Positions 16,741-24,512 of a DNA stretch of 50,399 nt are shown here, one piece after another; positions within the stretch are counted from its first letter, which is position 1; each line of letters begins with the position of its first letter. The notes under the pieces are model-generated. The model had not been told where the DNA came from, did not search any database, and saw only the letters and a program-made list of their open reading frames with translations. The stretch comes from an uncultured Anaerostipes sp. (GTDB lineage Bacteria; Bacillota; Clostridia; Lachnospirales; Lachnospiraceae). The stretch spans positions 1-50,399 of the forward strand of contig CAAEIR010000330.1 in the NCBI GenBank assembly GCA_900756035.1, given 5' to 3'. The translations under genes and the position numbers were made by a program.

Positions 16741-17421
16741 ATGAGTTTAGATTCGTTTTATACATCTTTTATCGCGGAGCAGCGTTATCTGATGTATCTG
16801 GATGGATTAAAGATGACGATTCTCGTATCATTCTTGGCAGTTATCCTGGGCGTAGTCCTGGGAACTCTGCTGGCATTGATGAGATTGACGGCAGAAAAGA
16901 ACGGGAAAAGTACAATTTTATCAAAAATTGCATATGTGTATATTGATATTATCAGAGGTACTCCTACGGTAACCCAGTTGATGATTATGTTTTTCGTTAT
17001 CTTAAAGGGAGTCGACGGACTGATTGTAGGTACTGTGACCTTTGGTATTAACAGTTCAGCCTATGTTGCAGAGATTATCCGTGCCGGAATTCTTGCTGTG
17101 GATCAGGGACAGATGGAAGGAGGCCGATCTCTCGGATTATCCTATGGACAGACGATGAAAGATATTATCTTACCGCAGGCAATCAAAAACATTCTGCCGG
17201 CTTTGGGAAATGAGTTTATTGTTCTGGTAAAAGAGACATCCATTCTCGGATATGTATCTATTGTAGACTTGAGTAAGGCGGCAGACTTTGTTATTTCAAG
17301 AACCTATCAGGCGCTGACTCCGCTGATTGGTACGGCATGTATTTACTATCTGCTGGTGAAAGTATTGACGCTGGGCTTGAATGCGCTGGAAAGGAGACTG
17401 AGACAAAGTGATAAACGTTAA
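16741..17421 (+). CDS. Amino-acid ABC transporter permease (HisM/GlnP family)
   Basis: Membrane subunit of the polar amino-acid transporter. The 226-aa product has about five membrane segments. The EAA loop that contacts the ATPase is clear (EGGRSLGLSYGQTMKDIILP, near residue 125), as is the upstream IIRGTPTVTQLM motif. It starts 28 bases after the binding-protein gene and overlaps the ATPase gene by 14 bases, which indicates translational coupling. A single permease implies a homodimeric channel. Confidence 0.93.
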   Translation: MSLDSFYTSFIAEQRYLMYLDGLKMTILVSFLAVILGVVLGTLLALMRLTAEKNGKSTILSKIAYVYIDIIRGTPTVTQLMIMFFVILKGVDGLIVGTVTFGINSSAYVAEIIRAGILAVDQGQMEGGRSLGLSYGQTMKDIILPQAIKNILPALGNEFIVLVKETSILGYVSIVDLSKAADFVISRTYQALTPLIGTACIYYLLVKVLTLGLNALERRLRQSDKR

Positions 17422-18130
17422 AGATTTACATAAATATTTCGGATCTCTCGAGGTTTTAAAAGGTATTAATTGCGAGATTGAAAAGGGAGAGTGTGTTTGT
17501 GTGATCGGGCCTTCCGGGTCCGGAAAAAGTACATTTCTGCGCTGTCTGAATCTTTTGGAAACTCCGACAAAGGGTGATATTGAAATCGGTGATATGCATC
17601 TGATGGAGAAGAAGTTTGATGTGGATGCACTCCGTAAGAGAGTTGGAATGGTGTTCCAGCATTTCAACCTGTTTCCGCATCTTACGATTTTAAATAACGT
17701 AACACTGGCTCCGATACGTCATAAGATGATGACGGAAGCACAGGCAAAGGAACGGGCTATGGATCTTCTAAACCGGGTTGGTGTAGGGGATAAGGCAGAT
17801 AGTTATCCTGTACAGTTATCCGGAGGGCAGAAACAGCGTGTGGCGATTGCCAGGGCGCTGGCGCTTTCACCGGAAGTTATGTTGTTTGATGAACCGACTT
17901 CCGCTCTGGACCCTGAGATGGTAGGAGAGGTTCTGGAAGTTATGAAACAACTGGCAAAAGAAGGTATGACGATGGTAGTTGTAACTCATGAGATGGGATT
18001 TGCCAGAGAAGTAGCTGACAGAGTCTTGTTTATGGATGGCGGTGTTATCTGTGAAGAGGGAACTCCGGAGCAGATTTTTGAACATCCAAGAGAAGAAAGA
18101 ACAAAAGAATTTTTAAGTAAAGTATTATAA
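17408..18130 (+). CDS. Amino-acid ABC transporter ATP-binding protein (GlnQ type)
   Basis: ATPase that powers the adjacent permease. At 240 aa it has Walker A GPSGSGKST (~33-41), the Q-loop VFQHFNLFPHLT, signature LSGGQKQR (~137-144), Walker B VMLFDEPTSALD (~157-168) and the H-loop VVTHEMGF. It lacks the C-terminal ACT-like (NIL) domain of MetN, so it is not the missing MetQ partner by sequence. The start is GTG at 17408 inside the end of the permease gene. Confidence 0.95.
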   Translation: MINVKDLHKYFGSLEVLKGINCEIEKGECVCVIGPSGSGKSTFLRCLNLLETPTKGDIEIGDMHLMEKKFDVDALRKRVGMVFQHFNLFPHLTILNNVTLAPIRHKMMTEAQAKERAMDLLNRVGVGDKADSYPVQLSGGQKQRVAIARALALSPEVMLFDEPTSALDPEMVGEVLEVMKQLAKEGMTMVVVTHEMGFAREVADRVLFMDGGVICEEGTPEQIFEHPREERTKEFLSKVL

Positions 18131-18138
18131 AATGAAGA

Positions 18139-18165
18139 GAGCATCCCACAAAGGGGTGCTCTTTT
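18139..18165 (+). terminator. Terminator of the ABC transporter operon
   Basis: A 9-bp stem (GAGCATCCC with GGGGTGCTC, one wobble; 18139-18147 and 18153-18161) is followed by TTTT. Confidence 0.8.
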
Positions 18166-18194
18166 GTTTGATAGAGAGAAATTCTCTGAAGTTC

Positions 18195-19466
18195 TTATAG
18201 GGCGTGAAAAACGGAAATCATAATATAATCAGCATAAAACGTCTGATCTTTTAGCCGTCCTTTCATAGATACAAAAGAATCTGTTTTCAAATCTTTTATA
18301 GTTCCGTCTCGATCTTTGTAACTGCTTCCATTTCCGTACACATCTCTGATTTTAATTTCTACATTTTTTTGATAAGAAACAGGAAGGTAAATTTTTGTAC
18401 TTGTGGATACAGAAGCGCCGTCCTGGGTATCATAAGAATCAATCTTATTTAAAGTAAATCTTTGTGCATCCGGTTTGACTGATATAATATAGCCGGTTAA
18501 TTGTGTGTTGTCATTTGAAAAAGACATCTTTTGATCTCCGGTTTCCCCGGATGTTACAGGGTCTCCCAATACGATGACATCTGCTGTCTGCTTTTGGGTT
18601 TTCTGAAACCAGATGGAAATCTGCGTATTTTTCTTTATAGATTTCATCTGAGAAGGAGTGTAAAGTTTGTAAATGGTTTGGGTTTTATAAGGGGTCAGCG
18701 GATTGGATTTATAAGTTACATGATAAATCGTAGTGTCTTCTTTTATTTGAATTTTCTGCGTCTCATGAAAAGAAGGATCAATGGAATTTGTTACTGTTAA
18801 ATGGGTATCATTTCCGGAGAGAAAATAACCGGAGAAATCTTCCGGCGATTTTGGGATGTTCTCTCCGCCTTGTACTTCCTCTTTGTATGAAATACCGAGT
18901 CGGTTTCCAAATTCGAAGTATCCCACAAGGGAAGCTCCCAAAAAGGCAGTCATGCCAAGAATGAGGCTCATCTTATATAGGGTGTGGGTTTGATGTCTTA
19001 CAATGATGGAGAGAATTCGGAAACAAACAATTCCGAGGAAAGCCCCGAACGTATTTAAAATAACATCGTCAATATCTGCACTGCCCAGATAAAAAATAAA
19101 TTGAAGACATTCAAAGGTCAGGCTTAGTAAAAAAGCACTGATCATGATTTTAAAACCAGCTTGTTTTTTTGAAAAACGCAGGGAAAGCAGATATCCAAAG
19201 GGGAGAAATACCAGAGCATTTCCTGCAATATTTGAAATTCCCCATAGAAAAGCTCCGTTTTTGCCAATGCTAATAAAGTTGCGAAATGTCTGAAATGGGG
19301 TAAGGTTTAGCGAGCGAAAACCTTCGTAGCCGGGAACCAGGTGTTTTGGGAGGTCGGACAGAGAGGTATCTTTTAATAAAATAATTTTTATCAGAATGAG
19401 AAGATAAAGAATAAGAATTCCGAAAAAAATTGATTGGAAGTGTTTGTCTTTTAATTTAAGTTTCAT
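18195..19466 (-). CDS. VanZ-family membrane protein with large C-terminal domain
   Basis: The N-terminal ~175 residues are a VanZ-like domain with about five membrane segments and the motifs NLTPFQTF, NIAGNALVFLPFGYLL and ADIDDVILNTFGAFLG. VanZ proteins are associated with low-level teicoplanin resistance, but most genomic homologues have no proven role. After the last membrane segment (~170-185) about 240 residues follow that are predicted to lie outside the cell. They are rich in Thr, Lys and beta-prone stretches, and I do not recognise a domain there. AAGGAG precedes the start. Confidence 0.75.
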   Translation of the reverse strand: MKLKLKDKHFQSIFFGILILYLLILIKIILLKDTSLSDLPKHLVPGYEGFRSLNLTPFQTFRNFISIGKNGAFLWGISNIAGNALVFLPFGYLLSLRFSKKQAGFKIMISAFLLSLTFECLQFIFYLGSADIDDVILNTFGAFLGIVCFRILSIIVRHQTHTLYKMSLILGMTAFLGASLVGYFEFGNRLGISYKEEVQGGENIPKSPEDFSGYFLSGNDTHLTVTNSIDPSFHETQKIQIKEDTTIYHVTYKSNPLTPYKTQTIYKLYTPSQMKSIKKNTQISIWFQKTQKQTADVIVLGDPVTSGETGDQKMSFSNDNTQLTGYIISVKPDAQRFTLNKIDSYDTQDGASVSTSTKIYLPVSYQKNVEIKIRDVYGNGSSYKDRDGTIKDLKTDSFVSMKGRLKDQTFYADYIMISVFHAL

Positions 19467-19773
19467 TGTAATATCTCCTTTATTGATAGGTCTTTTTTAT
19501 AAGATAAAAGAAAAGAAAAAGAAAATCATAAAAATGCCCTGAAAACAGAGAAGGGGGCATGAAGTGTCAGGCGTTTTTTTACGTTCAGGCCAAACAGGAG
19601 TGAAAAGTTAATCAACACCTCCGGAGAAAAATGTATGATAACCTTATTTTATTGTGAAAAGTGCTAAAATTTGTGTAAAGAATTCGTCAAAATGCTAGTA
19701 AAAATATTGAGAAGGGGATAAAATAGGTGTATCTTGAATGGGTAAAACCGCAGGGTGAGAAAGGGGGCCTTTT
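19467..19773. other. Intergenic region between vanZ-like gene and V-ATPase operon
   Basis: This stretch must hold divergent promoters. For the minus strand, a TATAAA lies near 19502-19497, and a hairpin ATGCCC/GGGCAT (19544-19573), read on that strand, is followed by TTTTT, which would act as a leader attenuator for the vanZ-like gene. For the plus strand no convincing -35/-10 pair was found. TGCTAGTAA near 19693 is a weak extended -10 candidate. Confidence 0.35.
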
Positions 19774-20085
19774 ATGGATCGAATTGCGGATCAACTTTCA
19801 GAAATTGAGGCAGCTGCCAGGGCAATCGTGGAGAATGCAGAAGAGCAAAAGCACGTGTTAGAAGGACAAATGCAGGAGAAGCGAGATGAGTTTGATGCCC
19901 GGATGGAAGCGGAAACCAAGGAAAAAATCAAAAAAATTCAATTGGATTTTCAGAAGAATATGGAGCAGACACTTCGGCAGCAGGAAGAGAAAAATCAACA
20001 GGAAATTCAATTTTTAAAACAGGATTTTGAGAAACATCACACCATCTATGCAGAAGAACTCTTAAAAAAGATTCTTGAAACATAG
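19774..20085 (+). CDS. V-type ATPase peripheral-stalk subunit G/H
   Basis: First gene of the V-type ATPase operon. The 103-aa product is almost entirely a charged coiled coil (Glu, Lys, Gln and Arg heptads from ~10 to 95), as expected for the stalk subunit (NtpF/AhaH type) that pairs with subunit E to hold the catalytic head. Identity rests on length, coiled-coil character and operon position, because this family is poorly conserved. Confidence 0.8.
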   Translation: MDRIADQLSEIEAAARAIVENAEEQKHVLEGQMQEKRDEFDARMEAETKEKIKKIQLDFQKNMEQTLRQQEEKNQQEIQFLKQDFEKHHTIYAEELLKKILET

Positions 20086-20115
20086 CAGCGGGTTGAAAGA
20101 TTTGGAGGCGGTACG

Positions 20116-21165
20116 ATGAGAGATGTCATGCGTTACAGCGGAATCGTGACAAAGGTGGCTGCCATGCGTGCAAAATTGTTAAAACAGCAGGACTATAAGA
20201 CGCTGGCTTCGATGAATACAGTGACAGATATTATTGAATATTTGAGGACAACCAAGTCTTATGGAAATCTGATTGAGCGGATGGATGAATCCCTGTATCA
20301 TCGCGGAAATATAGAAAAAATTTTGGTTCAGTCATTGTACGATGATTATAGCCGACTGTATCGTTTTGCCGATATGCAGCAAAAAGAGTTTTTAAAAATC
20401 TTTATAAAGCGGTATGAGGTGGAGCTGATAGAGTATTGTTTGAGAATTGTATTTAATCACTATAACAAACCCTTCGATTTAAATTATAAACGTCCGTTTT
20501 TTGATAAATATTCAAATCTTAGAATTGAACAGCTGATTACTGCACAAGACATTGATCAGTTAGTAGATCATTTAAAGAATACAGAGTATTACACTCCTTT
20601 GCAGAGAATCCGGGAAGCAGGATCAACAAGGCTTTTAGACTATGATCTGGCACTGGATTTATATTATTTTAATGTAATGTGGAAGATTAGAAAAAAAATC
20701 GGAGGAAAAGGGGATCAGGAAATGATAAAAAAGGAGCTGGGGACAAAAGTTGATCTGTTAAATCTTCAGTGGATTTACCGGGCCAAAAAGTATTATCATA
20801 TGTCGGCACCGGATATTTATAATTTGTTGATTCCCATTTCATATCGGGTGAAAGATCAGGAGTTAAAGGAGTTGGCGGAGACACCGTCGGCAGAAGAATT
20901 TTTAAAGCAGTGTGCTGATACCTTTTACGGATATAAATATCAATTAGACAGAGAAAATTCTATCGAAGTAATTACAAATCAGTGTTTAGAGCGGATGCTG
21001 AAAACAGCATATCGAAATCATCCGTATTCACTGGCGAGTATTTATCAATATTTCTTTTTGAAGGAGGAAGAGATTTATAAGATTACTACTGCACTGGAAT
21101 GCATTCGTTATGGGCTGTCAGAGAGGGAAACTTTGCAGTATCTGATGCAACATTCCGGACAGTAA
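20116..21165 (+). CDS. ntpC: V-type ATPase subunit C (AC39/d-type)
   Basis: Central-stalk connector between the membrane ring and the rotor subunits D and F. The 349-aa all-helical protein shows the family pattern of three repeated helical bundles, with YSGIVTKVAAMRAKLL at the N-terminus, VEYCLR-like IEYCLRIVFN, and PFSLASI-like HPYSLASIYQYFFLKEEE near the C-terminus. It lies 30 bases after the G/H gene with GGAGG before its ATG. Confidence 0.9.
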   Translation: MRDVMRYSGIVTKVAAMRAKLLKQQDYKTLASMNTVTDIIEYLRTTKSYGNLIERMDESLYHRGNIEKILVQSLYDDYSRLYRFADMQQKEFLKIFIKRYEVELIEYCLRIVFNHYNKPFDLNYKRPFFDKYSNLRIEQLITAQDIDQLVDHLKNTEYYTPLQRIREAGSTRLLDYDLALDLYYFNVMWKIRKKIGGKGDQEMIKKELGTKVDLLNLQWIYRAKKYYHMSAPDIYNLLIPISYRVKDQELKELAETPSAEEFLKQCADTFYGYKYQLDRENSIEVITNQCLERMLKTAYRNHPYSLASIYQYFFLKEEEIYKITTALECIRYGLSERETLQYLMQHSGQ

Positions 21166-21179
21166 GGAGGTAATGCCGA

Positions 21180-23120
21180 ATGATTGTAAAAATGAAATTT
21201 TTAAGCATTTCCGGGCCCAGGACAGATATTGACCGGGTAAGCGGCAAGTACTTATCAAAGTATGAGATGCAGCTGGAAAATGCATTAACGGAACTGAAAA
21301 CAACAGATAATCTAATGCCTTTTATGGACTTGAATCCTTATAAAGAGCCTCTTGCCAGGGCGGAGCAGTACACGGCGATGCTTCAAGACCCGTCGGCGAA
21401 GATGGATTTGACACTTTCAGAGTCTGAAATTTTTGATTTGCTCCGGGAAATCGGACATGATTATCTGGATTTAAAAACGAAGGAAGAGTCACTAAAAAAG
21501 CAAAAAGACGAACTCCTTACAACATTCCATGAGTTAGAACCTTTTGCACCGTTAGAGTTGAATCTGAGAGAGGTTGCGGGATATCAGTATATGAAAGTCC
21601 GGTTTGGACGAGTCGGAAGGGATTATTTTCAGAAACTGGAGAAATACCTGTTTGATGATCTAAACGCTGTTTTTCTGGAGGGAATCCGGGATGACAACTA
21701 TGTCTATGGATGCTATTTTGCAGCTCATAATGAGACAGGAAAAATCGACTCTGCATTTAAATCTCTCCATTTTGAAATGATTCATCTGCCGGATGAATAT
21801 GATGGAATGCCGGCAGAGATCTGCCGTAATTTGAATCGAAAGATTGAATCGATAAGCAATCAGATCCAGCAGGTGCAAGAGCAGATCGGGCAATTCTTAT
21901 CGTCTCACGCAGGTAAAATTTTAGGGGCGAGGTATCGGCTGGAAGAATTATCAAGGAATTTTGACGTTCGGAAAATGGCGGCACGGATGGAAAATGAACA
22001 GGAAGATTATTATATTCTGTGTGGATGGATGAGTGAGGCTGATACCCTTGCATTTATAGAAGAGGCGAAGGAGGATGAGCGGATAACGATTGTAGTAGAA
22101 GAAAGTAAAGAGAAATTCTTCAAGGATCCGCCGACGAAACTTAAAAATCCAAGGTTTTTTAAACCTTTTGAAATGTTTATCCGAATGTATGGGCTGCCTG
22201 CTCATGATGAGATGGATCCTACGATCTTTGTGGCATTGACATATACGTTTATTTTCGGGGCAATGTTCGGAGATGCAGGACAGGGAATGTGTCTTTTCCT
22301 CGGAGGCGGAATTCTATATCTCTGGAAGAAATGGAATCTGGCAGGAATTATATCCATTGCGGGAATTTTTTCTACATTCTTTGGAGTAATGTATGGAAGC
22401 TTCTTCGGGTTTGAGGGAACCATACTAAAGCCTGTATGGCTTTCGCCGATGGAGGCAATGACAGATCTTCCGTTTGTGGGACAGTTAAATACGGTATTTG
22501 TCGTGGCGGTTGCCTTTGGAATGATCTTAATTCTTCTGGCAATGGTTTTTCAGATGATAAATGCCAAAAAGCGAGGGGATACAGAAAATATGCTGTTTGG
22601 GCCTAACGGGGCGGCAGGATTTGTCTTTTATGGATTTCTGGTCGTTACGATAGTGCTTTATATGACCGGGCACAAGACTCCGGGAAATGTAATGATGGCA
22701 GTTTTTTTAGGAATTCCGGTTCTGATGTTTGTATTTAAGAAGCCTCTCGGACAGCTGGTAAAAGGAAGAAAACCAGAGGCGCAAGAGGGAATTGGGATGT
22801 TTCTTATTCAGGGATTTTTTGAATTATTTGAGACATTGCTGAGCTTTTTCTCTAATACAATTTCCTTTGTGCGTGTGGGAGCATTTGCAGTTAGTCATGC
22901 GGCAATGATGGAGGTTGTGTTAATGCTTTCAGGTGTGACAGACGGTGTGGGAAATCCAAACTGGCTGGTCATGATTCTTGGAAATATCGTTGTTTGTGGA
23001 CTGGAAGGACTTGTCGTTGGAATTCAGGTATTGCGTCTGGAATATTACGAGATGTTCAGTCGTTTTTATAATGGATCCGGGCGGGAATTTCATCCGTTCA
23101 GCAATCACGCAAAAAATTAA
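21180..23120 (+). CDS. ntpI: V-type ATPase subunit I (membrane a-subunit)
   Basis: Stator subunit that forms the ion half-channels against the K ring. At 646 aa, the first ~335 residues are cytoplasmic with helical stretches that bind the peripheral stalks. The C-terminal half has seven or eight membrane segments beginning at FVALTYTFIFGAMFGDAGQG. The conserved FVRVGAFAVSHA segment (Arg near 564) carries the essential arginine of the family. The start is supported by AAGGAGG eight bases upstream. Confidence 0.95.
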   Translation: MIVKMKFLSISGPRTDIDRVSGKYLSKYEMQLENALTELKTTDNLMPFMDLNPYKEPLARAEQYTAMLQDPSAKMDLTLSESEIFDLLREIGHDYLDLKTKEESLKKQKDELLTTFHELEPFAPLELNLREVAGYQYMKVRFGRVGRDYFQKLEKYLFDDLNAVFLEGIRDDNYVYGCYFAAHNETGKIDSAFKSLHFEMIHLPDEYDGMPAEICRNLNRKIESISNQIQQVQEQIGQFLSSHAGKILGARYRLEELSRNFDVRKMAARMENEQEDYYILCGWMSEADTLAFIEEAKEDERITIVVEESKEKFFKDPPTKLKNPRFFKPFEMFIRMYGLPAHDEMDPTIFVALTYTFIFGAMFGDAGQGMCLFLGGGILYLWKKWNLAGIISIAGIFSTFFGVMYGSFFGFEGTILKPVWLSPMEAMTDLPFVGQLNTVFVVAVAFGMILILLAMVFQMINAKKRGDTENMLFGPNGAAGFVFYGFLVVTIVLYMTGHKTPGNVMMAVFLGIPVLMFVFKKPLGQLVKGRKPEAQEGIGMFLIQGFFELFETLLSFFSNTISFVRVGAFAVSHAAMMEVVLMLSGVTDGVGNPNWLVMILGNIVVCGLEGLVVGIQVLRLEYYEMFSRFYNGSGREFHPFSNHAKN

Positions 23121-23138
23121 AACCAGGAGGGTAATATT

Positions 23139-23573
23139 ATGACATTTGCAATTAAAATTACTATAATCGCGGCATTTATTTTAAGTATCTTGATTCCGTT
23201 TGGATATTTTTTGACGGGAGAACGAACAAAAAAACGTTATAAACGAAGTATTCTTTCAAATATTGTATTATTTTTCGGAGTGGTTGTCATCGCAGGAATT
23301 ATGTTATTTGTAACCAGCCCGGTAGAAGCGGCACAGACTGCGGCAGACGGAGGGATGTCAACAGGACTTGGTTATCTGGCGGCAGCACTCTCAACAGGGC
23401 TTTCCTGTGTCGGTGGAGGAATTGCCGTTGCCAGCGCTGCCAGTGCGGCGCTTGGTGCAATCAGTGAAGATCCGGGAGCTCTCGGTAAATCTCTGATTTT
23501 TGTAGGTCTGGCAGAGGGAGTCTGCCTGTATGGACTGATTATTTCTTTTATGATCATTGGTAAATTAGGCTGA
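23139..23573 (+). CDS. ntpK: V-type ATPase subunit K (ion-translocating ring)
   Basis: Membrane ring subunit. The 144-aa product has four hydrophobic segments. The last two (~77-105 and ~117-142) form a typical c-subunit hairpin rich in Gly and Ala, with the ion-binding Glu126 in GLAEGVCLYGLI. The first two segments (~5-25 and ~40-59) are linked by a very basic loop (GERTKKRYKRS), do not resemble a c-type hairpin and carry no carboxylate in the membrane. The segment ends in SPVEAAQ, which resembles a signal-peptidase site. Glu126 is followed by Gly, and no Gln ligand is seen in the preceding helix. Confidence 0.9.
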   Translation: MTFAIKITIIAAFILSILIPFGYFLTGERTKKRYKRSILSNIVLFFGVVVIAGIMLFVTSPVEAAQTAADGGMSTGLGYLAAALSTGLSCVGGGIAVASAASAALGAISEDPGALGKSLIFVGLAEGVCLYGLIISFMIIGKLG

Positions 23574-23589
23574 ATCAGGAAGTGATGTT

Positions 23590-23898
23590 ATGAAAATGTA
23601 TTTGATCAGTGACAATGTGGATACATTGACGGGAATGCGGCTCTCCGGCGTGGACGGTGTGGTTGTCCATGAGAAGGAGGAACTGAAAAAAGCTCTGGAA
23701 ACGGCGATGAGTGATGCGTCCATAGGTATTGTTCTTCTGACGGAGAAGTTTGGCAGGGAATTTCCGGAATTAATTGATGAAATGAAGCTGAAAAGAAAAA
23801 TACCTCTTTTGGTAGAGATCCCCGACAGACATGGAACCGGGCGAAAAAAAGACTTTATTACATCTTATGTCAATGAAGCCATTGGATTGAAGTTATAA
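23590..23898 (+). CDS. ntpG: V-type ATPase subunit F
   Basis: Rotor subunit that binds subunit D in the central stalk (NtpG in Enterococcus naming). At 102 aa it has the small Rossmann-like F fold: MYLISDNVDTLTGMRLSG at the N-terminus, IGIVLLTEKF in the middle and KIPLLVEIPDRHG before the last helix. It lies 16 bases after subunit K. Confidence 0.92.
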   Translation: MKMYLISDNVDTLTGMRLSGVDGVVVHEKEELKKALETAMSDASIGIVLLTEKFGREFPELIDEMKLKRKIPLLVEIPDRHGTGRKKDFITSYVNEAIGLKL

Positions 23899-23915
23899 AG
23901 AGCGGATGAAAGAAG

Positions 23916-24512
23916 GTGACAGAATTGACAATTCAGGAGAAAATTACACATATAAGAGAAGCTGCCATGACGGAGGCCAGAGGACAGGGAAATGAAATCA
24001 TTGAGAATCATCGAAAGGCTCTGGAAAATATTTTCGAAACACACCGGCAGGAAGTTTCTATGCAGGCTGCCACAAGGATTAAAACAGAAACCGCATCTGT
24101 GAGGCACCAGTTAAATTCGGCAGTGTCCAAGGGACAGTTAAAGCTGAGAAGAGAGTTAAGCGTTGTAAAAAATGCATTAAAAAACGATTTGTTTTGCGAA
24201 GTCAGACAGATGCTTGAAGATTATATGAAGACAGAGGATTATCAGACGCTTTTGGTGGATTATATTATGAAAGCAGCAAAATTTGCGGATGGTCAGCCGC
24301 TAACTATTTATATGAATGAGTCGGATCGGGATAAAAAATCTCTTCTGGAACAGCGAACCGGAATGAAAATTATGATGAGTGAAGAAGAATTTACCGGTGG
24401 AATCCGGGCAGTGATTCCCGGAAGAAATATCCTGATTGATTATTCTTTCCGCGGAGCTTTGGAAAAAGAATACGAGGAATTTACCTTTAAGGGAGGTGCG
24501 GCAGGTGTGTAG
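23916..24512 (+). CDS. ntpE: V-type ATPase subunit E
   Basis: Peripheral-stalk subunit partnered with the coiled-coil G/H subunit. At 198 aa it has a long charged N-terminal helix (~5-110) followed by a small globular C-terminal domain with YQTLLVDYIMKAA and a final strand region. The start is uncertain. GTG 23916 lacks a good ribosome binding site, while TTG 23925 has AAGGTG six bases upstream. The 3' end overlaps the subunit A start by eight bases. Confidence 0.9.
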   Translation: MTELTIQEKITHIREAAMTEARGQGNEIIENHRKALENIFETHRQEVSMQAATRIKTETASVRHQLNSAVSKGQLKLRRELSVVKNALKNDLFCEVRQMLEDYMKTEDYQTLLVDYIMKAAKFADGQPLTIYMNESDRDKKSLLEQRTGMKIMMSEEEFTGGIRAVIPGRNILIDYSFRGALEKEYEEFTFKGGAAGV

